DNA from: Streptomyces sp. SA15
GTDB taxonomy: Bacteria > Actinomycetota > Actinomycetes > Streptomycetales > Streptomycetaceae
Length of the DNA stretch: 64,000 bases
Reading direction: 5' to 3'
Assembly (NCBI RefSeq): GCF_002291145.1
Contig: NZ_NTGE01000058.1
Span: forward strand, 62,001-126,000
Shown piece after piece: positions 9,567-16,351 of this stretch. Below the pieces are notes generated by a model. That model had not been told where the DNA came from. It saw only the letters and a program-made list of their open reading frames with translations, and searched no databases. The first letter of the stretch is position 1; each line of letters opens with the position of its first letter. Made by a program: the position numbers and the translations under genes.

Positions 9567-10012
9567 GGATCACAGCCGAGCAGAGACGGCAGAACGAGGA
9601 CCGAATCCGCGCCGCAATGGATCGCCTGCTGCGAGGCGAGATTCCAGCCGGTGGCAGGTGTGACGTACAGACTCTGGCGGCCGAGGCTCAAGTGGCGCGG
9701 GCCGCGTTCTACAGCGGTCGCCCGTACGAGCATCTGCGCAATGAGTTTGAGCGCAGGTTGGCGGCCATACGTGAAAGCGGGGCGATCCCCGACCCGAGGG
9801 ACGCGCAGATCGCCCGTTTGAAGGAGTCGATCGCGAAATTGAAGGAGCGATTGGCCGTCAGCGAGGCGAAGGAAACCGAGCACGACAGCTTCCGCGAGTT
9901 GGCTCTGTCACGACTAGCTGCCCAGCATGACGAGATCGAACGGCTTCGGGAGTTGCTGGACGTCAGTGGCGCGATTCTACCGCTCGTCGGGAGAGTTCCT
10001 GGTCAGAAGTGA
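9563..10012 (+). CDS. Small helical/coiled-coil accessory protein of the element (TnpC/DUF6262-like)
   Basis: The GTG start overlaps the preceding TGA and has AGGAG at the right spacing. The 149-residue protein has a short helix-turn-helix-like part (about 30-55, DVQTLAAEAQVARAAFYSG) followed by heptad-rich helix from about 85 to 135 (DAQIARLKESIAKLKERL and EIERLRELLD). This plan fits the small third protein of Tn554-type elements and the DUF6262 group that travels with tandem recombinases. It presumably orients or stimulates the recombinases. It is the last gene of the four-gene operon. Confidence 0.75.
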   Translation: MRITAEQRRQNEDRIRAAMDRLLRGEIPAGGRCDVQTLAAEAQVARAAFYSGRPYEHLRNEFERRLAAIRESGAIPDPRDAQIARLKESIAKLKERLAVSEAKETEHDSFRELALSRLAAQHDEIERLRELLDVSGAILPLVGRVPGQK

Positions 10013-10044
10013 TCAATCCTTATTGAAGCTCGCCGATTATGAAG

Positions 10045-10055
10045 AGCGTGCTTAT
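10045..10055. repeat. Candidate right-end inverted repeat of the recombinase element
   Basis: AGCGTGCTTAT is the reverse complement, with one mismatch, of ATAAGTACGCT at 4223-4233. It falls just after the last element gene and at the edge of the helicase relic. The match is short and could be chance. Confidence 0.3.
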
Positions 10056-11228
10056 CCCACTGGATGGGCGTTGATCCAGGAGAGACCACCGAGGTCGAGT
10101 CGGTGGCGTGCGCGTGTGACGGCGACGTAGGCGAGGCGGGCGTCGGTGTCGGTGATTGGTTCCGGGACCGGCTTCCCCTGGGCGTCGAGTTGGTCGGTGT
10201 CCTTGGGAGGTGGGAAGTCGTCGCCGATCTTCACGGTGGACCATTCGCGCCCTTTCGCTTTGTGAGCCGTGGATACGGTCACGTCGGCGTGCTCCTCGTC
10301 CGTGAGTCCATCGACTGCGGCGAGGATCCCCTCGGGACCGTGCGTGTCGACCAGGTCGACGAAGGGCTGGAGATCGCCGCCGGCGGGGTCGTACGCCACG
10401 TAGTCCTGTACTTCGCCCCAGGAGGCAAAAAGGACGAGTTCGGGATGGCTGGTTCGGCGGCCTTCTTTGAGGTCGCGCGCAGCCAACGCCAATGCGGCGA
10501 GCGTGTGGCCGCCACGGGCCAGGGCGACGCGGCGGCCTTCGGCGAGGAGCCGCATGACCTCGGCCATGGCACCGATATTGGTGCGACACAGCACTGCATC
10601 CGGGGTGTCGATGTCTCCGACTTGTGTCGGCATCGTCTCGCTTCCGGTCAACCGGATGGGCGCCTCGGCGAGCTCGAGCCAGCGGTTGGCCTGTTCGGCC
10701 AGGAGGGGGCCGAAGCGGAAGGAGCGGGTGAGAGTGAGCGCGGTGGCGTCATCGAAAGCAGTCATCACGTCGCGGGCGCCACGCCAGCCGTAGATGGCCT
10801 GAGCGGAGTCACCCACCATGACGAGCTGAGCGTGGTCGCGCTGGGCATGGAAGACCTGTTCCAGGACGGGGTTGGTGTCCTGGGCTTCGTCGAGGAAGAG
10901 GAAGTCCGCTTCGATCTTCGGCTGAGTCAGGGCCCACATTTTCAGATAGTGGTCGTGCTCGAAGTGGGCCACTCCCTGGTCGGTGGCCCAGGGCGGCGTA
11001 CGCGGTCGCATGGGCGGTCCTGCACGTCACCGTGCGCGGGAAGCGCGTAGCGGCGTGGCAGGCGATGTCCTTGTTGAAGGCGACGTAGCGGCCGCGTCGT
11101 TTGGTGCTGGCGGCGAGCATCTCGAGGGTGGTGGTCTTGCCAGTGCCGGCTCCCGCTTGCAGGGAGAGGTGGTGTCCTGCGCGGAAGGCGTCGGCGGCGT
11201 GAACCTGCTCGTCGGTCGGGGTGGACAC
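10052..11228 (-). pseudogene. UvrD/Rep-type superfamily 1 helicase, broken by internal deletion and frameshift
   Basis: The N-terminal part (GTG at 11228, GAGGAG upstream) carries a Walker A box, AGAGTGKTTT. A second frame ending at 10052 holds the rest: FLFLDEAQD (Walker B), MVGDSAQAIYGWRGA, TLTRSFRFG, TVSTAHKAKGREW and LAYVAVTRARHRLDLGG, all hallmarks of UvrD-like ATPases. Between them, near 10985, the reading frame shifts, and the roughly 100 residues that relatives have between AYAALG and the FEHDHYLKMWAL block are absent. A DNA helicase function is therefore unlikely unless the junction is a sequencing error. It is last in a minus-strand operon, 10 bases after the preceding gene. Confidence 0.85.
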
Positions 11229-11237
11229 AATGGCTCC

Positions 11238-11741
11238 TCAAGAAGGGGCGGAGGCACACGTGCCCCTTGGCCGGCGGTGGGGATGGGTCAGGAGAGTGCG
11301 CGCGGCGCAGAGCAGTAGTTCTTCCGGGGTGTGCTCGCCCAGAAGCTCTTCCAGTCGGCTTGTCAGATGGCGGGCACGCCTTTCTCCGTCCCTGCTAACG
11401 GCGTCGGTCACGACCCGGCTCAGGAAGTCCCGGGGCCGTTGACCGTGGGCTGCCGCAGCTTGGCGGACGGTGGTGTGGGCGGCGCGGCTGAGGGCGACGT
11501 TCAACAGGACCCGGCCCTGCTGGTCCGGGTAGTGGGTGGTGAGAACGTCGATAGGCAGTACGGCATCGAGCCGGTGGCGTAGCGCCCGCACGGCGCGGCC
11601 AGGAGTCTTAGCGCGCTGTAGGGCCAGCAGTCTGGTGCGGCTGGTGTCGCTGGCCAGAGCCGCGACACGACGGGCACGGCACAGCTCATCGTCCGTGGCG
11701 GGCCGGGTTAGGGCGATTTCGACCGCGTGGTGGCTCGTCAT
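11238..11741 (-). CDS. Conserved hypothetical protein (167 aa) upstream of the helicase
   Basis: The start at 11741 (MTSHHAVEIALTRP) overlaps the previous gene's stop as ATGA, with a weak GAAGGG site upstream; the longer open frame has no support. The protein is alpha-helical, basic and Arg-rich, with a VLLNVALSRAAHTTVRQAA stretch and HGQRPRDFLSRVVTDAV that loosely resemble ribbon-helix-helix or small DNA-binding folds. I do not recognise a named family. Tight coupling to the DUF6083-like gene before it and the helicase after it makes it part of one functional cassette. Confidence 0.65.
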   Translation of the reverse strand: MTSHHAVEIALTRPATDDELCRARRVAALASDTSRTRLLALQRAKTPGRAVRALRHRLDAVLPIDVLTTHYPDQQGRVLLNVALSRAAHTTVRQAAAAHGQRPRDFLSRVVTDAVSRDGERRARHLTSRLEELLGEHTPEELLLCAARTLLTHPHRRPRGTCASAPS

Positions 11742-12619
11742 GGCTGTGGCGCCCTTCTGCTTCGGTCGGCAGGCCCTGGACGTCGTCTGATCGTGGGGAG
11801 CCGGGTGTGGATGTGGTCGTGGTGGACGAGCGGATCGAAGGGCTCCCACTCGGCCACGGTCACATCGGGGGCCGTGGGAATGGCGGCGTGTTCTGGGCAG
11901 CGCTGGGCTCGCCAGCGCAGTTGATCGGCATAGGTCAGATGGGTGAGCGCGTAGACGGCCATGACGTCCCCGTGCAACGGAAGTTGGCCGTACGTAGCAG
12001 TGGTGGGCGCGAGGGTCCAGACGCCTGCCGGGGACCCAGGTGTGAGCAGTGGACTTGTGCAGCGGTGACGTCTGCGGGTCTGGGCGACGCACTGGATCTC
12101 GTCCACCGGGCGGCTGGCTAGGTAGCGGACGTACAGGAGTTGTACGACAGGACGAGCCGGCCGACACGTAGCCGTCGGGGAGTCATCGCCGTTCGGCGGA
12201 GCGGCAGGGGGAACGAATGCGCCGCGGTCGATCAGTCGGCGTGTGTTGACCGCCAGAGCGCGGCGCAGTCCTGCCAATTCGGGGGCAGGAGGGGCGTCGC
12301 GGGCAGGGCACACCAGGGTGTGTGGCAGGCGGCACCAGGTGCTGCCGTCGCCCGCCGGATGAGCGACACCGCGGCTGACGTGCCAGTGGCAGGCAGCAGG
12401 CACCTTCTCAGCGGGCAGTTCGTCAGGATGCAGGCGGACGGGCCGCTCGTTGGTGCGGTGGTACCACTCGATGCGGTTGCCGCAATCCCGGCAGCGGTCG
12501 CTTTGGCCGCACCGCAGCAGACGGCTGGCACTGTCGCCGCTGACGCGGAGGGAACGTCTGGTGTGGACGTGGACAGGGCTGCCGTCCCGGCGATGTGGAG
12601 AAGGGGGTGTGGAGCGCAT
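11738..12619 (-). CDS. DUF6083-like zinc-ribbon protein
   Basis: The protein (about 293 residues from ATG 12619) has a CRDCGNRIEWYHRTNERPVR motif near residue 42, then HPDEL, CHWHVSRG and CRLPHTLVCP. This Cys/His spacing is typical of the DUF6083 proteins found in Streptomyces accessory regions. A second Cys pair with His (EIQCVAQTRRRHRCTSPLL) and RCPEH lie further on, so two metal sites are plausible. Function is unknown. The start is uncertain: a longer form from 12652 is possible, and the chosen ATG has only AGG at a long spacing. It overlaps the next gene by four bases, so translation is coupled. It follows the XRE gene on the same strand. Confidence 0.65.
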   Translation of the reverse strand: MRSTPPSPHRRDGSPVHVHTRRSLRVSGDSASRLLRCGQSDRCRDCGNRIEWYHRTNERPVRLHPDELPAEKVPAACHWHVSRGVAHPAGDGSTWCRLPHTLVCPARDAPPAPELAGLRRALAVNTRRLIDRGAFVPPAAPPNGDDSPTATCRPARPVVQLLYVRYLASRPVDEIQCVAQTRRRHRCTSPLLTPGSPAGVWTLAPTTATYGQLPLHGDVMAVYALTHLTYADQLRWRAQRCPEHAAIPTAPDVTVAEWEPFDPLVHHDHIHTRLPTIRRRPGPADRSRRAPQP

Positions 12620-12778
12620 GTGGGCGAACCTGCCAGCCAACACGCCGCTCAACCGGTGTCGCTGCCGCAGTTGTCCCCTGGACGGCCGTGTTTGCTGAGA
12701 CTGGCTTTCGAGGGTGCGACTGCATGTTCGCTTCAGGTCACCAATTCGAGCGGTTGGCGAATGCCGTCCCGAAGCCGG

Positions 12779-13042
12779 TTAGCCGTCCGCCTTCGACGGG
12801 AGTTCGTGTCCGTTGCACAGGGTGGAGAAGAACTCGTCGAGCGGAGTGCTGAGGGCGTGCGCGAGGGCGTGCCAGGTCTTCAGGGTCCCGATCGTGCGGC
12901 CCTGCTCGATCTCGATGAGAGTCCGTCTGGCGAGGCCGCTACGGGCGGCGAGCTCGTCATAGCTCCATCCTCGGGCCGCCCGCAGGCGCGCGAGCTCCAG
13001 GCGGAGTGCCTCGAAGTCCGGATCGGGCGGAAAGATCGTCAC
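12779..13042 (-). CDS. XRE-family helix-turn-helix regulator
   Basis: The core reads ELARLRAARGWSYDELAARS, GLARRTLIEIEQGRTIGTLK and TWHALAHALSTPLDEFF, a textbook five-helix Cro/CI domain. With the GTG at 13042 it is 87 residues and almost only the DNA-binding domain. A longer version from ATG 13132 is open, but it would place two operator-like palindromes inside coding sequence, so the short start is preferred. No good ribosome site precedes it, so the message may be leaderless. It diverges from the gene at 13211 and heads the minus-strand cassette, and probably represses both through the palindromes between them. Confidence 0.8.
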   Translation of the reverse strand: MTIFPPDPDFEALRLELARLRAARGWSYDELAARSGLARRTLIEIEQGRTIGTLKTWHALAHALSTPLDEFFSTLCNGHELPSKADG

Positions 13043-13058
13043 CTGACCATCCGAAGGT

Positions 13059-13136
13059 GCAGACCCCTGCCCTGTCAGTGCAGACCTCTGCCCTATTTCC
13101 CCAGGTGGCGGCATCGGCGAGAGGGCAGACATCTGC
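13059..13136. promoter_or_regulatory. Three palindromic operator candidates (GCAGA-NN-TCTGC)
   Basis: GCAGACCCCTGC (13059-13070), GCAGACCTCTGC (13080-13091) and GCAGACATCTGC (13125-13136) share a 5-2-5 palindrome, perfect in the last two. The first two are 21 bases apart, two helical turns, so dimers would sit on one face. They lie between the XRE gene and the divergent gene at 13211, as expected for an autoregulated switch. Confidence 0.7.
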
Positions 13137-13210
13137 ACTACCGTGTGCGGCCGTCGCTCTCTCTTGAGCGGACAACGGCGCGGGACAGGACTGGGAGGAG
13201 CACGCGCCCT

Positions 13211-14278
13211 ATGAGGCTCCGCACAACACACCCGACGGCGCGGCGTGCCTGGATTGTGGAGCTGCGGCCCAGTTCTGGCGGGCCGCAGCTTGTGTGTCAG
13301 CAGTGTGATCACCAGGGCGCGCTGCACGCTGCCGTATCCGCGCGCTCCGCGGCGCTCGAGCATCTGGCTGGACATGCTCGGCGCGACGTTCTGCCGCCAT
13401 ACCTGCGCACCTGTCAGTGCCATGAGCGAGGCTGCCGCTGGCACCCCCGGCACCGTGGCTGCGCCGGTCCTATCCGTTTGCTTCTGGCACGCGAGCGGGG
13501 TGGACGGCTCTGGCGCCTAGCTGATGCGTGTACGGCCTGTGCGTCGGTGACGGAGCAGGCCGCCATGGTTCCGGAAACCTTCCTGCGTGCGGCCGTGGCG
13601 TCGTCGGACAGTGTCACGCGCCGCCGCAAGCGACGGCCCAGGGGGCCGGGCGACCAGATTCGGGTCCGGGAGATGCTCAGCTACCTGGCCGCAGCCCTGC
13701 CAAGCCACACCGGGGCTGGGGCCCGGCTGCTCGCCGTGCAGTGCGCACTACGCATGGACTCTCAAGGGCGGGTCCGGCTGCCGACTGGAGTCCTGCGCAG
13801 CCTTCGCCTCGGCCGCGATCCGCTGCCGTGGAGCGAACTGGAGCAGGCGAGGTGGCTCCGTAGAACGCCGACCCCTCCGGGCTCTGCCGGCAGGGTGGTG
13901 GTTGCCCAGATCCTCGACGAAATGCTGTTTGCTCCCGCACGTCCAGACCGCAGGAGTGCTGCTGACTGGGCGCTGCGCATGGCGAAAGGCGGCTGTGCGG
14001 GCACCGATGACCCCCTTGGGCGGCTGACCGCCCTCTGTCTTGCTGCACACACGGACCCATCGGCCGGTCGAGGGTGTGCTGAGACGGACCGGATCGCGCG
14101 TGAGTGCGGACTGGCCCCTGCGGCTCTGTATCCGGTGCTCGATCGGATGGCGGTATCCCTCGTCTCCTGGAGCGTGGCCCTTGCCTCAGGGGACCTGTGC
14201 TGGGAGCTGCTGTCGAAGGGTGGTCGGTGTCAGCAGGCGGTCGGCCGATCGAGCGGCGGTGGGCGTCCCGAGGGCTGA
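13211..14278 (+). CDS. Conserved hypothetical Cys/His-rich protein, divergent from the XRE gene
   Basis: The ATG at 13211 is chosen because GGGAGGAG lies about 10 bases upstream; the open frame continuing back to 12140 overlaps the antisense genes and is spurious. Product is 355 residues. The N-terminal third has several metal-binding-like motifs: CQQCDHQG, CQCHERGCRWHPRHRGC and ACTACA, preceded by WIVELRPSSGG. The C-terminal part is helical, with a winged-helix-like segment (ARECGLAPAALYPVLDRM). Such proteins occur beside XRE regulators in Streptomyces accessory DNA, but their role is not known to me. It may bind nucleic acid. It is probably controlled by the three palindromes upstream. Confidence 0.7.
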   Translation: MRLRTTHPTARRAWIVELRPSSGGPQLVCQQCDHQGALHAAVSARSAALEHLAGHARRDVLPPYLRTCQCHERGCRWHPRHRGCAGPIRLLLARERGGRLWRLADACTACASVTEQAAMVPETFLRAAVASSDSVTRRRKRRPRGPGDQIRVREMLSYLAAALPSHTGAGARLLAVQCALRMDSQGRVRLPTGVLRSLRLGRDPLPWSELEQARWLRRTPTPPGSAGRVVVAQILDEMLFAPARPDRRSAADWALRMAKGGCAGTDDPLGRLTALCLAAHTDPSAGRGCAETDRIARECGLAPAALYPVLDRMAVSLVSWSVALASGDLCWELLSKGGRCQQAVGRSSGGGRPEG

Positions 14279-14301
14279 CGTGACCCGCCCGGTGCTTGCT
14301 C

Positions 14302-16351
14302 CGTTACGGAAGGTGTCGGTCAGCTGCAAACCGTTGCCCGTCCGTCCCGCCCTGAGTAGCTGGAACACGCCTGAGTGAGGTGCGTCGCAAGGGGAGATTT
14401 TCTCAACTGCTCTGCCTGGTTGGGGAGGTGACGAGGTGGTGCCCGTTTCGTCCATTGTTCACCTCATCAAGGAATCGCTGATGTGTTCGAATCTAGTCGC
14501 TGACCGGGGCTGATGGGGTTAGAGTAATCGAACGAGCGTACGATGAACATATCGGGTGTATCGCTAAAAAGGGGTGGAGTGATGGAGGTGCGGCATGGCG
14601 GGCTTTGCTCATCTGCACGTCGCATCCGGTTACTCCGCCCGCTACGGCGCATCCCACCCCGAGCTGCTTGTCCGGCGGGCGGCCGAGCGGGGCATGTCCG
14701 CGCTCGCGCTCACCGACCGGGACACGGTCACCGGGGCAGTCCGGTTCGCACAGGCCTGCACGAAGGACGGGGTCCGGCCGCTCTTCGGCGTCGATCTGGC
14801 AGTGGAAGCCCTTGCGCCCTCGCCACCCGCCCAGCGCCGCCGCACCCCAGCGCGTGGCGGTGGACACGTTGTCGAGCCACCGCTGCGGTTCGTGCTGCTC
14901 GCGCAGAACCGGGCGGGCTGGGCGCGGCTGTGCCGCATCACGTCGGCCGCCCACGTTGGTGCTGTGTCCGGTACGGCGCCGGTGGTGTCGTGGGAGGCGT
15001 TGCGCGAGTACGGCGGTCCCGGCCTGACCGTGCTGCTCGGGCCGCTTTCGGAGCCGGTGCGGGCGCTGTCGGTGGGCCGGGAGGACGTCGCGACGAAGTT
15101 GCTGGCGCCCTGGAAGGAGATCTTCGGAATGGGCGTCCGGCTGGAAGTCGTTGCGCAGAAACGTTCCGGCACCGGTCCGGGATCCCTGCGTCTGGCCGCC
15201 CGCACTCTCGCCCTGGCCGACCGGGTCCACACCACCGCCGTGCTCTCCAACGCCGTCCGCTACGCCGACCCCGAACAGCACCGCCTCGCCGACGTCCTGG
15301 ACGCTGCACGACTGCTGAGGCCGATCGACCGGCGTCGCCTGGACAGCGGACAGCGCTGGCTCAAGGACGAGCGAGGAATGGAGACCGTCGCGCGAATGAT
15401 CGCCGAATGTGCCGGAGGGGACATTCGGCGGACCCTCCGCCTGATGGCGGACACTGCCGCCACGGCGGCCGAGTGCACCGTCGATCCGGTGGCGGACCTC
15501 GGGCTCGGCGCCCGGCACTTCCCGGAACCGGTGCTGTTCGGCGCCGAGCCCCGAGCCGGCGCAGCCGCGCAGCTGCTGCGCCGGCGGTGCGAGGCGGGCA
15601 TGGTTCGACGAGGCCTCGACCGTGACCGAAGGGCGCTCGACCGGTTGGACGAAGAGCTCAATGTGATCTCCGCGCTGGACTACGACTCCTACTTCCTTGC
15701 CGTCGGCCAGGTCGTGGCCGACATCCGGGCCAAGGGCATCCGGGTCGCGGCCCGTGGCTCCGGCGCCGGCTCGATGGTCTGCCACGCGCTGGACATCGCC
15801 ACCGCCAACCCGCTCGACCACCGCCTGCTGTTCGAACGCTTCCTGAGCGTGCGTCGGGCCTCGCTGCCCGACATCGACATCGACGTGGAGTCCGCCCGGC
15901 GCCTGGAGTGCTACGACACGATCTTCGAACGGTTCGGCAAGGAACGGGTCGCGGTCACCGCGATGCCCGAGACCTACCGCGCCCGCCGGGCCCTGCGCGA
16001 CACCGGTCTCGCGCTCGGGATCGCCCCGGCCGAGGTCGACCGGATCGCCAAGAGCTTCCCCCACCTGCGCGCCTCCGACATCACCGGCGCCCTCGCCGAA
16101 CTGCCTGAACTGCGCGAACTGGCTGCTGAGGCGCACCGCTACGGTCCGCTGTGGGAGCTCGCCGAAGGCCTCGACTCCCTGGTCTACGGCATGGCCATGC
16201 ACCCCTGCGGCGTAGTCATCAGCGACGCCACCCTTTTGGACCGACTGCCGGTGCAGCCCACCCCACAGGGCGACTACCCCATGGCCATGGCCGCGAAGGA
16301 GGAGATCGAGGCGCTGGGCAATATCAAACTGGACGTCTTGGGCGTCCGGAT
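14302..16351 (+). repeat. Duplicated dnaE2 promoter and 5' gene segment, copy B
   Basis: This is the homologue of 2084-4129, in direct orientation about 12.2 kb away. Promoter-proximal sequence (GCTGACCGGGG through the start codon) is almost unchanged while coding sequence has drifted at wobble sites, so the copies are old paralogues or came from related strains rather than from a recent tandem duplication. Confidence 0.9.
14528..14543. promoter_or_regulatory. LexA (SOS) box-like site before dnaE2
   Basis: TCGAACGAGCGTACGA differs from the palindromic actinobacterial SOS consensus TCGAAC-N4-GTTCGA at one base. It lies 52 bases before the dnaE2 ATG, at the same offset as in copy A, and would place dnaE2-imuB under DNA-damage control. 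Confidence 0.7.

Larger units (their letters stand above)
4130..10055 (+). mobile_element. RIT/Tn554-like recombinase element inserted in dnaE2 copy A
   Basis: The left edge is placed at 4130, where dnaE2 homology stops. The right edge lies between the last gene's stop (10012) and the end of the helicase relic at 10052. Inside are three overlapping tyrosine recombinase genes and a short coiled-coil gene on one strand, and nothing else recognisable. Wobble positions carry visibly more A/T than neighbours, which indicates transfer. Three consecutive tyrosine recombinases define Recombinase-In-Trio elements, while a small helical fourth protein recalls TnpC of Tn554. The missing 3' half of dnaE2 does not reappear at the right edge, so the insertion was followed by a deletion or came with a rearrangement. 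Confidence 0.8.

Noticed and set aside
11238..12167. 309-residue version of the small protein upstream of the helicase
   Set aside because: The extension overlaps the DUF6083-like gene in another frame; ATG 11741 gives a four-base coupled overlap instead.
12140..13210. Long plus-strand open frame leading into the 13211 gene
   Set aside because: It runs antisense to the DUF6083-like and XRE genes and has no domain; it is open only because of GC bias.
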